A DNA stretch of 64,000 bases from Herbaspirillum sp. WKF16 (GTDB lineage Bacteria > Pseudomonadota > Gammaproteobacteria > Burkholderiales > Burkholderiaceae_D). The notes beneath the pieces were generated by a model. That model was not told where the DNA came from. It saw only the letters and a program-made list of their open reading frames with translations, and did no database searches. A program made the translations under genes and the position numbers. Shown one piece after another: positions 26,967 to 40,153 of the stretch. Location of the stretch: the NCBI RefSeq assembly GCF_028993615.1, contig NZ_CP118632.1, positions 4,340,001 through 4,404,000 on the forward strand, given 5' to 3'. The stretch's first letter is position 1, and each line of letters begins with the position of its first letter.

Positions 26967-28058
26967 TGACTTATGCGCTCCGGGATGCGTTCGCGGCGCC
27001 CCACACGGGCGCTGGATGCCGGGAACGTGGCGGATTTGCCAAACATCGCCACTGCGACGACCAGAAAGTTTCCATGGAGCCACTATTTCGGACGGCGCCG
27101 GGGGATGCCGGGCGGCAATCGATGGGCGACGCCGGAACCGGCTCCTGCGGGTTCAGGACGCCCGATATGATCTAAAGAATTTCCGGCAACGAGCCGGCCG
27201 GCCGACTGCGTGCGCGACGCATATGCTCATGCGAAAAACCATGTCGCCGCATCCGGCGATTTCCCGATGAGGCCGATCAGCAACACTCCCGCACTGGCGA
27301 GCGCGGCCGTTACAAAATAAATCCGGGGCCGCCGACGCAATCGCCGCATGCATGGAGACGCCGCATTCGCCTGCCGCCCGACCTCGCGCGGCGCATCGCA
27401 ACACCGGCGATAAAACTTATCGGTTGATGCGCACCGGAAGTTTTCCCCTATCTGGCACGATTCCAGCTATAACGGAGACAAGGGGCATGCTGCGCCGCGC
27501 GGGGACACGCAAGGGCGGCGGCGAGCAAGCGCGACCGACCCGGCGAGAACGCGTTGCGACCGGCGCGCAGGCGCTGCGACGGCGGGATGGAGGCGGCATT
27601 ATCGCGCGCGCTGCCGTTGCGCGCCATCGGGGTTTCCACGATGGCGGGCTGCGCGAAAATAGCGCATCGTGAAGTCAACCGCGACGCCGCGCCGCACATT
27701 GAAAGAGCATGGGACGGAAAGGTCTTCGCGCATTGCGGCAAACATCCGGCGCGTCGCCTCGCGCATGCGCCTTGCCCATTCCTGCAAGAAGGGATTGAAA
27801 ACGCCTGATGTTTGCCGGTACGCGAAAATAAATCCGACTTATCCTGAAACAAAACAGGAGCGATTCGCTCAGTAGCTGAAAGAGAAAAAGGAATAGAATA
27901 AAACGAGATTTTTTGCATCGCGCTGTTGATGCTACGGCTTTCAAAGAACACTTCGGCAATGACGCATCACAGAGTCACCGACGCGTTCTTCGATAACCGC
28001 AGATGGCAAGTCCAGACATATAAATTCTGTTTCGTATTTTCGTTGCGACGGAGGTGGT
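26967..28058. other. Intergenic stretch with no supported gene
   Basis: About 1.1 kb upstream of prkA. Open frames here (for example 27352-27672 on plus and 27448-27951 on minus) have no family resemblance and irregular composition, so I do not call them. I see no DnaA-box cluster, tRNA or clear ncRNA. A sigma-54-like site at 27453 and a strong ribosome site before prkA are the only signals. Confidence 0.6.
27453..27468 (+). promoter_or_regulatory. Sigma-54-type promoter candidate upstream of prkA
   Basis: TGGCACGATTCCAGCT keeps all of TGGCACG, the GG-to-GC spacing of 10 bp and the GC of the -12 element; it misses two bases of the TTGC box. It reads toward prkA, about 590 nt upstream. E. coli yeaG is known to be expressed under nitrogen control with sigma-54. 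Confidence 0.4.
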
Positions 28059-29981
28059 ATGGATATCTACAGCAGCTTTGCAAGCCGGTTCGACAAGACC
28101 AGAGAAGAAGAATTTTCGCTTGAAGAGTATCTGAATCTTTGCAAGAACGATCCGGCGGTCTATGCATCTGCTGCCGAACGGATGCTGATGGCCATCGGCG
28201 AACCGGAGAAGGTCGACACCCGGGAGGATCCGCGGCTGTCCCGCATCTTCGCCAACAAGGTCATCAAGGTCTATCCCGCCTTCAAGGAGTTCTACGGGGC
28301 GGAGGAAGTCATCGAACAGGTGGTCGCCTACTTCCGCCACGCCGCGCAAGGCCTGGAAGAGAAGAAGCAGATCCTCTACCTGCTGGGCCCGGTCGGCGGC
28401 GGCAAGTCTTCCATCGCCGAGCGCCTCAAGCAGCTCATGGAACAGGTGCCCTTCTATTCAATCAAGGGCTCGCCGGTCAACGAATCGCCGCTGGGGCTGT
28501 TCGACTACGACGAGGACGGCGCCATCCTGGAAGAGCAGTTCGGCATCCCGCGCCGCTACATCAAGCCCATCCTGAGTCCGTGGGCGGTCAAGCGCCTGCA
28601 TGAGTACAACGGCGACATCCGGCAGTTCCGCGTGGTCAAGCGCTACCCTTCCATCCTGCGCCAGATCGGCATCTCCAAGACCGAACCGGGTGACGAGAAC
28701 AACCAGGACATCTCCACGCTGGTGGGCAAGGTGGACATCCGCAAGCTCGAGCAGTATTCGCAGGATGACGCCGACGCCTACAGCTACTCCGGCGGGCTGT
28801 GCCTGTCCAACCAGGGCCTGCTGGAATTCGTCGAAATGTTCAAGGCGCCGATCAAGGTGCTGCATCCGTTGCTGACCGCCACCCAGGAAGGCAACTTCAA
28901 GGGCACAGAGGGATTCGGCGCGATTCCCTTCGACGGCGTGATCCTGGCCCACTCCAACGAGTCGGAATGGAAGGCCTTCCGCAACAACAAGAACAACGAG
29001 GCGCTGCTGGACCGCATCTTCATCGTCAAGGTGCCCTATTGCCTGCGCGTGTCCGAAGAAATCAAGATCTATGAAAAGCTGATCCGCACTTCCTCGCTCT
29101 CCCGGGCCACTTGCGCGCCGGGCACGCTGAAGATGATGGCGCAGTTCTCGGTGCTCACACGTTTGAAGGAACCGGAGAACTCCAGCCTGTTCTCCAAGAT
29201 GCAGGTGTACGACGGCGAGAACCTCAAGGATACCGACCCCAAGGCCAAGTCCTACCAGGAATACCGCGACTACGCCGGCGTGGACGAAGGCATGAATGGC
29301 ATCTCGACGCGCTTCGCGTTCAAGATCCTGTCGCGCGTGTTCAACTTCGACACCACCGAAGTGGCGGCCAACCCGGTGCACCTGATGTACGTGCTGGAGC
29401 AGCAGATCGAACGCGAACAGTTCCCGCAGGAGGCCGAACAGAAATACCTGTCCTTCGTGAAGGACACGCTGGCCTCGCGCTACGCGGAATTCATCGGCAA
29501 GGAAATCCAGACCGCCTACCTGGAGTCGTATTCGGAGTACGGCCAGAACGTGTTCGACCGTTACGTAACCTACGCCGACTTCTGGATCCAGGACCAGGAA
29601 TACCGCGACCACGACACCGGCGAGAGCTTCGACCGGGCGGCGCTGAACGCGGAGCTGGAGAAGATCGAGAAGCCGGCCGGCATCAGCAATCCCAAGGACT
29701 TCCGCAACGAGATCGTCAACTTCGTGCTGCGCGCGCGCGTCAACAACGGCGGCAAGAACCCGCTGTGGACCAGCTACGAGAAGCTGCGGGTGGTGATCGA
29801 GAAGAAGATGTTCTCCAACACCGAAGACCTGCTGCCGGTGATCTCCTTCAACGCCAAGGGATCGACGGAGGAAATGCAGAAGCACGAGGACTTCGTCAAC
29901 CGCATGGTCAGCAAGGGCTACACGCCCAAGCAGGTGCGCCTGCTGTGCGAGTGGTACCTGCGCGTGCGCAAGTCCTCGTAA
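28059..29981 (+). CDS. prkA: PrkA/YeaG serine protein kinase
   Basis: 640 aa, the family's usual length. An AAA+-like N-terminal domain has the P-loop LGPVGGGKSSIAERL (about residue 108) and the conserved block RRYIKPILSPWAVKRLHEY. The C-terminal PrkA kinase-like domain follows. GGAGGTGG stands four bases before the ATG, a very strong ribosome site. The family is reported to be a Ser protein kinase or ATPase acting in stress and starvation. It heads the conserved prkA-yeaH-spoVR set. Confidence 0.95.
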   Translation: MDIYSSFASRFDKTREEEFSLEEYLNLCKNDPAVYASAAERMLMAIGEPEKVDTREDPRLSRIFANKVIKVYPAFKEFYGAEEVIEQVVAYFRHAAQGLEEKKQILYLLGPVGGGKSSIAERLKQLMEQVPFYSIKGSPVNESPLGLFDYDEDGAILEEQFGIPRRYIKPILSPWAVKRLHEYNGDIRQFRVVKRYPSILRQIGISKTEPGDENNQDISTLVGKVDIRKLEQYSQDDADAYSYSGGLCLSNQGLLEFVEMFKAPIKVLHPLLTATQEGNFKGTEGFGAIPFDGVILAHSNESEWKAFRNNKNNEALLDRIFIVKVPYCLRVSEEIKIYEKLIRTSSLSRATCAPGTLKMMAQFSVLTRLKEPENSSLFSKMQVYDGENLKDTDPKAKSYQEYRDYAGVDEGMNGISTRFAFKILSRVFNFDTTEVAANPVHLMYVLEQQIEREQFPQEAEQKYLSFVKDTLASRYAEFIGKEIQTAYLESYSEYGQNVFDRYVTYADFWIQDQEYRDHDTGESFDRAALNAELEKIEKPAGISNPKDFRNEIVNFVLRARVNNGGKNPLWTSYEKLRVVIEKKMFSNTEDLLPVISFNAKGSTEEMQKHEDFVNRMVSKGYTPKQVRLLCEWYLRVRKSS

Positions 29982-30088
29982 GCGTCGCGCGCGCGTGCCG
30001 GCCGCCGTGCCGGCGCGCGCCGCGGCGATCCTTCGGCGCGCCCTCGCCCACGATGCGACAGGCCGCCGACCACTAGCAGGAGAACCGA

Positions 30089-31354
30089 GTGCTGCATCAG
30101 ATCATCGACCGCAGGCTGGCCGGCAAGAACAAGAGCATTGCCAATCGCGAGCGCTTCCTGCGGCGCTTCAAGGGGCATATCCAACGTTCGGTGGCGGACG
30201 CGGTGCGCGACCGCAGCATCACCGATCTCGACAAATCCAAGAGCATCAGCATCCCGCGCAAGGACGTCACCGAGCCGTTCTTCCATCACGGCAAGGGCGG
30301 CCGCCGCGAAGCGGTGCATCCCGGCAACCAGGATTACCTGCAGGGCGACCGCATCCCGCGCCAGGGCGGCGGCGGGGGCGAAGGCGGCAGCAGCGCCAGC
30401 AACGAGGGCGAAGGCCAGGACGATTTCACCTTCGAGCTCACCCGCGAAGAATTCATGAATTATTTCTTCGAAGACCTGGAGCTGCCGCGGCTGGTGGAAA
30501 CCAACCTGATGACGGTGCCCAACTGGAAGAACATGCGCGCCGGCTATTCGGTGGACGGTTCTCCCACCAACATCGACATCGTGCGCTCGCTGCGCAGCTC
30601 GCTGGGCCGCCGCATCGCCCTGGGCGCTCCGCTGAACCGCCAGCTGGAAGCGGCCGAGGAAGAACTGCTTGAACTCAAGCGCAAGCCGGAGGAACACCGC
30701 GCCAGCATCAAGCTGCTGGAAGAGGAGATCCGCCAGCTCAAGGCGCGCATCCTGCGCATCCCCTTCATCGACCCGTTCGACCTGCGCTACGTCAACCGCG
30801 TGCGCCAGCCCCAGCCCTCCAGCCGCGCCGTGATGTTCTGCGTGATGGACGTATCGGGCTCGATGGACGAGCAGCGCAAGGATCTTTCCAAGCGCTTCTT
30901 CATCCTGCTTTACCTGTTCCTGACGCGCAACTACGAACACATCGAGGTGGTGTTCATCCGCCACCACACCCGCGCCGACGAGGTCGACGAGAACACCTTC
31001 TTCCATTCGCAGGAAAGCGGCGGCACCGTGGTGTCCAGCGCGCTGGAACTGATGCACGAGATCATCACCAAGCGCTACTCGCCCAGCGAGTGGAACATCT
31101 ACGGCGCCCAGGCTTCCGACGGCGACAACTGGAACGACGATTCGCCCAAGTGCCGCGAGATCCTGGAAAGCGCGATCCTGCCGTTGACGCGCTACTTCGC
31201 CTACATCCAGGTGGCCGAGCCGGAGCAGAACCTGTGGACCGAGTACATGCAACTGATCGACTCGCACCCGCACTTCGCGATGAAGAAGGTGCAGTCGGCC
31301 GCCGAGATCTATCCGGTGTTCCGCGAACTCTTTGAAAAGCAGGTGCACGCATGA
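30089..31354 (+). CDS. yeaH: YeaH/YhbH family protein (DUF444, VWA-like)
   Basis: 421 aa from a GTG preceded by AGGAGA. A disordered N-terminal part with a Gly-rich stretch (about 90-110) precedes a von Willebrand A-like domain whose metal-binding motif is seen in VMDVSGSMDEQRKDL. The C-terminal part includes VVSSALELMHEII. It follows prkA by 108 bp and its stop overlaps the spoVR start (ATGA). It acts with PrkA; the biochemical role is not established. Confidence 0.94.
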   Translation: MLHQIIDRRLAGKNKSIANRERFLRRFKGHIQRSVADAVRDRSITDLDKSKSISIPRKDVTEPFFHHGKGGRREAVHPGNQDYLQGDRIPRQGGGGGEGGSSASNEGEGQDDFTFELTREEFMNYFFEDLELPRLVETNLMTVPNWKNMRAGYSVDGSPTNIDIVRSLRSSLGRRIALGAPLNRQLEAAEEELLELKRKPEEHRASIKLLEEEIRQLKARILRIPFIDPFDLRYVNRVRQPQPSSRAVMFCVMDVSGSMDEQRKDLSKRFFILLYLFLTRNYEHIEVVFIRHHTRADEVDENTFFHSQESGGTVVSSALELMHEIITKRYSPSEWNIYGAQASDGDNWNDDSPKCREILESAILPLTRYFAYIQVAEPEQNLWTEYMQLIDSHPHFAMKKVQSAAEIYPVFRELFEKQVHA

Positions 31355-32880
31355 ATACCCGCTTCAAGTACGATCCGCTGCCCTGCCCGTCGGACTGGAG
31401 CTTCGATCTGATCGAGCGCTACAACGACGAGATCGCGCGCGTGGCCAAGGGTTATCAGCTGGACATCTATCCGATCCAGCTGGAGATCATCTCGGCCGAG
31501 CAGATGATGGACGCCTATGCTTCGCACGGCATGCCGGTGAACTATCGCCACTGGTCCTACGGCAAGCACTTCATGCTGACCGAGCGCGACTACAAGCGCG
31601 GCCAGATGGGCCTGGCCTATGAGATCGTGATCAACTCCGATCCCTGCATCGCCTACCTGATGGAAGAGAACACCATGACCATGCAGGCGCTGGTCATCGC
31701 GCACGCGGGCTACGGCCACAACTCCTTCTTCAAGGGCAACTACCTGTTCCAGCTGTGGACCGACGCCAGCGCCATCATCGATTACCTGGTGTACGCGCGC
31801 AATTACATCTCCGAGTGCGAGGAGCGCCACGGCTTCGAGCGCGTCGAGGAGTTGCTGGACTCCTGCCACGCGCTGATGAACTACGGCGTGGACCGCTACA
31901 AGCGGCCGCAGCGCCTGTCGCTGTCGCAGGAACGGGCGCGCCAGCGCGAGCGCGAGGCTTATCTGCAGTCGCAGGTCAACGAACTGTGGCGCACGCTGCC
32001 GGCGAAGAAGGAAGCCACCGCCGCGCAGGCCGAGGAACGCTATCCGGTCGAGCCGCAGGAGAACCTGCTGTACTTCGCCGAGAAGAACGCGCCGCTGCTG
32101 GAGCCGTGGGAGCGCGAAGTGGTGCGCATCGTGCGCAAGGTCGGCCAGTACTTCTACCCGCAGCGCCAGACCCAGGTGATGAACGAGGGCTGGGCCACCT
32201 TCTGGCACTACACGCTGTTGAATACCCTGTACGACCAGGGCCGCCTGACCGACGGCTTCATGATGGAGTTCCTGCATTCGCACAGCAACGTGGTGTTCCA
32301 GCCGCCCATCACCAAGCCCTACTACAACGGCATCAATCCGTATGCCCTGGGCTTCTCGATGATGAGCGACATCCGCCGCATCTGCGAGCATCCCACCGGC
32401 GAGGACCGCGAGTGGTTCCCCGAGATTGCCGGCAAGGATTGGCTGGAAACGCTGCACCACGTGATGCGCAACTTCAAGGATGAGAGCTTCATCGCGCAAT
32501 ACCTTTCGCCCAAGCTGATGCGCGACATGCGCATGTTCGCGGTGCTGGACGACGACGCGCGCAGCGAGATGGAGGTCTCGGCGATCCACAATGAGCGCGG
32601 TTTCCAGTATGTGCGCCAGGCGCTCTCGCGGCAGTACGACATCAACCATCGCGAGCCCAACATCCAGGTGTGGTCGGTCAACACGCGCGGCAACCGCAGC
32701 CTGACCCTGCGGCATTTCCGCAGCGACGGCCGCTCGCTGGGCGAGAGCACCAACGAGGTGCTGCGCCACATGGCCCGCCTGTGGCAGTTCGACGTCTACC
32801 TGGAAAGCGTGGACGACAACGGCTACATCGTGCAGCGCTACGAGTGCGTCGCCGAGAACCGGTATATGCTGCGGCCATGA
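31351..32880 (+). CDS. SpoVR family protein (YcgB-like)
   Basis: 509 aa. Conserved blocks include AYASHGMPVNYRHWSYGKHF, AHAGYGHNSFFKGN, and MNEGWATFWHYTLLN with HExxH-like spacing replaced by NEGWA, all typical of SpoVR/YcgB. Named from a Bacillus sporulation gene, it is common in non-sporulating proteobacteria beside prkA and yeaH. It starts on the last bases of yeaH, so it is translationally coupled. Molecular function is unknown. Confidence 0.95.
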   Translation: MNTRFKYDPLPCPSDWSFDLIERYNDEIARVAKGYQLDIYPIQLEIISAEQMMDAYASHGMPVNYRHWSYGKHFMLTERDYKRGQMGLAYEIVINSDPCIAYLMEENTMTMQALVIAHAGYGHNSFFKGNYLFQLWTDASAIIDYLVYARNYISECEERHGFERVEELLDSCHALMNYGVDRYKRPQRLSLSQERARQREREAYLQSQVNELWRTLPAKKEATAAQAEERYPVEPQENLLYFAEKNAPLLEPWEREVVRIVRKVGQYFYPQRQTQVMNEGWATFWHYTLLNTLYDQGRLTDGFMMEFLHSHSNVVFQPPITKPYYNGINPYALGFSMMSDIRRICEHPTGEDREWFPEIAGKDWLETLHHVMRNFKDESFIAQYLSPKLMRDMRMFAVLDDDARSEMEVSAIHNERGFQYVRQALSRQYDINHREPNIQVWSVNTRGNRSLTLRHFRSDGRSLGESTNEVLRHMARLWQFDVYLESVDDNGYIVQRYECVAENRYMLRP

Positions 32881-32920
32881 ACCCTCCGACCCTGCCCGCG
32901 GCCGGACGGCGGAGCTGACC

Positions 32921-33574
32921 ATGCCCGCCGCCCCCGCCACTCCCCGCCCGCCGATCTCGGCGCAGACCATCCCGCTGTTCCCGCTGGCCAGCACGCTGTT
33001 CCCTGAGGGACGGCTGCCGCTGCAGATCTTCGAGGTGCGTTATCTCGACATGGTCGGCAAATGCATCGCCGACGGCAGCGCCTTCGGCGTGGTGGCGCTG
33101 ACCGAGGGCGCCGAGGTGCGACGGCCGGGGCAGCTGGAGCGCTTCGTCGGCGTGGGCACGCTGGCCAGGATCCAGGAATGGTCAACGCCTTCGGTGGGCC
33201 TGATGCGCATCGCCTGCACTGGCGCCGAGCGTTTCCGCATCCTGCAGGCGGAACAGCAGAAGCACGGCCTGTGGACCGCCGAGGTAGAGATCATGGAGGC
33301 CGACCGCGCCGTGGCGATTCCGGACGAATTGAAGAACACCGCACAGGCGCTGGAGCACCTGCTGCAATCGGTGATGCGCCAGGGCCTGCCCGAGAGCGAG
33401 GTGCCCATCGCCCAGCCCTTCAGGCTGCACGACTGCGGCTGGGTCGCCAACCGCTGGGCCGAGATGATGCCGGTGCCGGTGGAAGTGAAGCAGAGCCTGC
33501 TGGCGCTGGACAATCCGCTGCTGCGGCTGGAGCTGGTGCAGGACGCGCTGGATGAACTGGGCTGGCTGAAGTAG
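32921..33574 (+). CDS. LON substrate-binding domain protein
   Basis: 217 aa. It matches the N-terminal LON domain: TIPLFPLASTLFPEGRLPLQ, then IFEVRYLDMVGKCIADG and FGVVAL. No AAA+ or peptidase domain follows, so it is a stand-alone substrate-recognition domain. It is 40 nt after spoVR with GGAG before the ATG, so it may be read from the same transcript. Its partner is unknown. Confidence 0.9.
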   Translation: MPAAPATPRPPISAQTIPLFPLASTLFPEGRLPLQIFEVRYLDMVGKCIADGSAFGVVALTEGAEVRRPGQLERFVGVGTLARIQEWSTPSVGLMRIACTGAERFRILQAEQQKHGLWTAEVEIMEADRAVAIPDELKNTAQALEHLLQSVMRQGLPESEVPIAQPFRLHDCGWVANRWAEMMPVPVEVKQSLLALDNPLLRLELVQDALDELGWLK

Positions 33575-33596
33575 CCGTCGTCAGCCGCTCACGGCT

Positions 33597-34286
33597 TCAC
33601 GGCGCCACGCCGCTGATGCCGGCTTCGGCCAGCAAGGCGGACAAACCCGACCAGAAGATCTGGATGCCGATGCACAGCAGGATGAAGGCTGACAGTCGCA
33701 ACACCACCATCGTCCCCAATCGCCCCATCAGCTTGACCAGCTTGTGCGCGTAGTTGTAGCACAGGAAGATCGCCACCGACGTCAGCGCCGCCCCCAGCGC
33801 CGCGCTGCCCACCGAAATCACCCAATCCAGCAGCCGCGTGGGCGTGTTGGCACCCAGCGTGATCGAGGCCGCGATGGTGCCCGGCCCCACCGTCAGCGGG
33901 AAACTCATCGGAAAGAAGCTGCGCGCCTTGATCTCCTCATCGGGCAGGTCTTCGTCGTAGGTCTTGGCGACCTGGGTGGGAATCGAACTGTCCTGGTTGT
34001 TGTCGTTGAGCAGTTTCCAGCCCGACACCGCCACCAGCAAGCCGCCGCCCACGCGCACGATGGGCAGCGAGATGCCGAAGAAAGTCAGCACGTGCGAACC
34101 GATGAAGATCGCCGCCACCAGCATGAACCAGCAATTGATCGCGACCTGGCGCGCGATGCGCTTTTCCGTGCTGCGGCTGACGTTGCCCAGCAGGTTGGCG
34201 AACACCGGCGCGATGCCCAGCGGGTTGAGGATGGGCAGCAGCGTGATCGGGATCAGGACGACGGCTTTGAGGAAGAGGATCAGCAT
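33597..34286 (-). CDS. MarC-family integral membrane protein
   Basis: 229 aa, about six hydrophobic segments. Family marks are ITLLPILNPLGIAPVFANLL near the N-terminus and FFPMSFPLTVGPGTIAASIT in the middle. Named after marC, but E. coli MarC was later shown not to give multidrug resistance; transport substrate is unknown. It stands convergent to the LON gene, 22 nt apart. Confidence 0.9.
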   Translation of the reverse strand: MLILFLKAVVLIPITLLPILNPLGIAPVFANLLGNVSRSTEKRIARQVAINCWFMLVAAIFIGSHVLTFFGISLPIVRVGGGLLVAVSGWKLLNDNNQDSSIPTQVAKTYDEDLPDEEIKARSFFPMSFPLTVGPGTIAASITLGANTPTRLLDWVISVGSAALGAALTSVAIFLCYNYAHKLVKLMGRLGTMVVLRLSAFILLCIGIQIFWSGLSALLAEAGISGVAP

Positions 34287-34381
34287 GGCTGTGGTGGCAA
34301 TTCGTTGTTCGAGTTATCTGCGCACAGCGTAGCGGAAAGCCGCCCGGCTGCCAACCGCAGCCGGACGGCCAGGCGCCGGTT

Positions 34382-35626
34382 TCAGGCCGCCTTCAGCCGC
34401 GCGCCGCGCACCCTGGTCAACAACAGGAAGGCGATCGCGAGATTGAGCAGGTTCCAGCCGACGCCGTTGGCGAAGGCCGCGTGATAGGAGCCGGCCAGGT
34501 CGAAGATCTTGCCCGACATCCAGCCGCCGATGGCCATGCCGAACATGGTGGTCATGATCACCGCGCCGACCCGCTGGCCGGCCTCGGCCGCCGGGAAGTA
34601 TTCGCGCACGATGATGGCGTAGGAGGGCACGATGCCGCCCTGGAACAGGCCGAACAGCGCCGAGATCACATACAGCGAGGCCAGGCTATCGAAGGGCAGG
34701 AACAGCAGCAGCGAGACGCCCTGCAGGAAGGAGCCGAGCAGCAGCGTGCGCAGGCCGCCGATGCGGTCGCAGATGGCGCCCGACACCAGCCGGCTGACCA
34801 CGCCGCAGGCCAGCATCAGCGAGAGCATTTGCGCGCCGCGCGCCGGGCCGTAGCCGAGATCGCCGCAGTAGGCCACGATGTGCACCTGGGGCATGGCCAT
34901 GGCCACGCAGCAGGCGATGCCGGCCAGGCACAGCAGCAATTGGGCCGCGCGCGGCGACAAGCCGAACGGACGGTTGCCGGCGCCATTGCCGGCCGCGCCC
35001 GCGCCGGCGGCCTGCACCGGCGGGCGCGCCCGCATCAGCCAGGCCAGCGTGCACATCACGGCGGCGCATACGATCCCCATCCCGATGTAGGTCTGGCGCC
35101 AGCCGACCGCGTCGACGAAATGCTGGATGATGGGCGGCCACAGCGCGCCGCCCAGGTAGTTGCCGCTGGCGCACACCGCCACCGCGATGCCGCGCCGCTT
35201 GCGAAACCACAGCGAGGTGTCGGCCACCAGCGGCGAGAACGTCGAGGCCGTGCCCAGGAGGCCGATCAGGATACAGTGCGCCGCCATGAAGGCCCAGATG
35301 TTGGGCGCCAGCGCCGCCGCGATGAAGCCGCCGCCCAGGCAGGCGCCGCCCAGCAGCAGCGGTTTCATGATGCCGACCTTGTCGGCCATGCGCCCCATCA
35401 GCATGCCGCCGGCGCCCACCCCCAGCATGGTCAGCGTATACGGCAGCGAGGCCAGCCCGCGGTCGACGCCGAAATCGGCCTGCACGGCGGGCAGCACCAC
35501 CGCCATCACGTACATGCCGCTGGCGCCGACGATCATCAGGATCAGCGTGATGAAAAGCCGCATGACGGCATAGGACGAGTCGACCTGATGCAGGCCCGCG
35601 GCCTGGCTGGATGGGCTGGAATCCAC
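34382..35626 (-). CDS. Major facilitator superfamily transporter
   Basis: 414 aa from a GTG preceded by GGAGA. Twelve hydrophobic segments are visible, with the MFS loop motif GMLMGRMADKVGIMKPLLLG after helix 2. The middle contains a short Ala/Gly-rich loop (about 210-225). A monocarboxylate or organic-acid substrate (OxlT-type) would fit, but the sequence does not settle it. The neighbours give no hint. Confidence 0.88.
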   Translation of the reverse strand: MDSSPSSQAAGLHQVDSSYAVMRLFITLILMIVGASGMYVMAVVLPAVQADFGVDRGLASLPYTLTMLGVGAGGMLMGRMADKVGIMKPLLLGGACLGGGFIAAALAPNIWAFMAAHCILIGLLGTASTFSPLVADTSLWFRKRRGIAVAVCASGNYLGGALWPPIIQHFVDAVGWRQTYIGMGIVCAAVMCTLAWLMRARPPVQAAGAGAAGNGAGNRPFGLSPRAAQLLLCLAGIACCVAMAMPQVHIVAYCGDLGYGPARGAQMLSLMLACGVVSRLVSGAICDRIGGLRTLLLGSFLQGVSLLLFLPFDSLASLYVISALFGLFQGGIVPSYAIIVREYFPAAEAGQRVGAVIMTTMFGMAIGGWMSGKIFDLAGSYHAAFANGVGWNLLNLAIAFLLLTRVRGARLKAA

Positions 35627-35796
35627 TGTTTGTCTCCGTGTTCTTATTGGGTGAGGTGGCGCGCGCAGGTTATTGTTATCGCTTCGACATCACGACGAAG
35701 CGCGGCGGCGCGAGCTGCACAGACTAACACGAGGGGAATCGGGGTGCAGGCGCCCTGCGCGCGCAGGCCGGAAGCGGCGCTCACCGCCGGCGTGGC

Positions 35797-35823
35797 GAAA
35801 AAAAAGCCGCCCGGCGGCGGCTT
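35797..35823 (-). terminator. Terminator of the WGR-domain gene
   Basis: On the minus strand AAGCCGCC-GCCG-GGCGGCTT is followed by a run of eight T, 24 nt after the stop. Confidence 0.85.
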
Positions 35824-35846
35824 ACGGCGATGCAGGCGACCTGGCC

Positions 35847-36143
35847 TTACAGCCAATGCGAACGCACATGGTAAGGATGCACCTGGTTGTAGCCGCTGCG
35901 CTCCTTCTTCTGCGCGATCTTCTGCAGCATCAGCAGGCCGGCCTCATGGCCGTCCACCACCATGCGCTTGCCGCCGCCGCGCTGCATCTGGCTGCCGCCC
36001 CAGGTCTGGGTCAGGATCCAGTCGCCCAGCAGGTCTTGCCCGAGGTCGACGGTGAACGTGCTGCGCGCGCTGTCGGAAAAATGCAGGCGCGTGGCCACCG
36101 TGACGGGCAGCGAATGGGTGGCGTTGTCGGCGGAATCGATCAT
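35847..36143 (-). CDS. Small WGR-domain protein
   Basis: 98 aa from the ATG at 36143. The core runs LGDWILTQTWGGSQMQRGGG and then MLQKIAQKKERSGY, matching the WGR fold, here WGG rather than WGR. WGR domains occur in PARPs, polyA polymerases and small stand-alone proteins, probably binding nucleic acid. No other domain is present. It lies 80 nt downstream of the metH stop on the same strand, so it could be the last gene of that transcript. Function unknown. Confidence 0.72.
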   Translation of the reverse strand: MIDSADNATHSLPVTVATRLHFSDSARSTFTVDLGQDLLGDWILTQTWGGSQMQRGGGKRMVVDGHEAGLLMLQKIAQKKERSGYNQVHPYHVRSHWL

Positions 36144-36222
36144 GGCGCAGGATGATAGCAGGACGGCGGGCGATTTCAAGAGCGCGCCGGCGGGAGAAGG
36201 CCCGCCGGCGCGGCTCGGGTCG

Positions 36223-39966
<3,744 letters not shown>

Positions 39967-40027
39967 CTGGCGTTGTTCTCTTGTTTCGGCAAAAATGCGC
40001 GCTGCGTCGTCCGGTCGGCCGGACAAG

Positions 40028-40054
40028 AAAACCGGCCGTCGGAAGACCGGTTTT
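40028..40054. promoter_or_regulatory. Stem-loop in the metH leader
   Basis: AAAACCGG...CCGGTTTT is a perfect 8-bp inverted repeat with an 11-nt loop, 62 nt before the metH start, with a T-rich tail on the minus strand. It resembles a weak terminator or attenuator. It matches no riboswitch I can recognise. Confidence 0.4.
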
Positions 40055-40153
40055 GTGAGCGAAAATAGACCCCGGATTATACGGCAAACCCGCCCCGAGC
40101 CCCGATTCCGGGCATGGCTGCCAGGCCCCAAAAACATTTCAAAACGACAACTC

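Noticed and set aside
27352..27951. Open frames in the gap before prkA
   Set aside because: Two overlapping frames on opposite strands with skewed composition, no motif and no ribosome site.
39967..40153. SAH or cobalamin riboswitch upstream of metH
   Set aside because: The consensus cores of both classes are absent on the transcribed strand; only a simple hairpin is seen.
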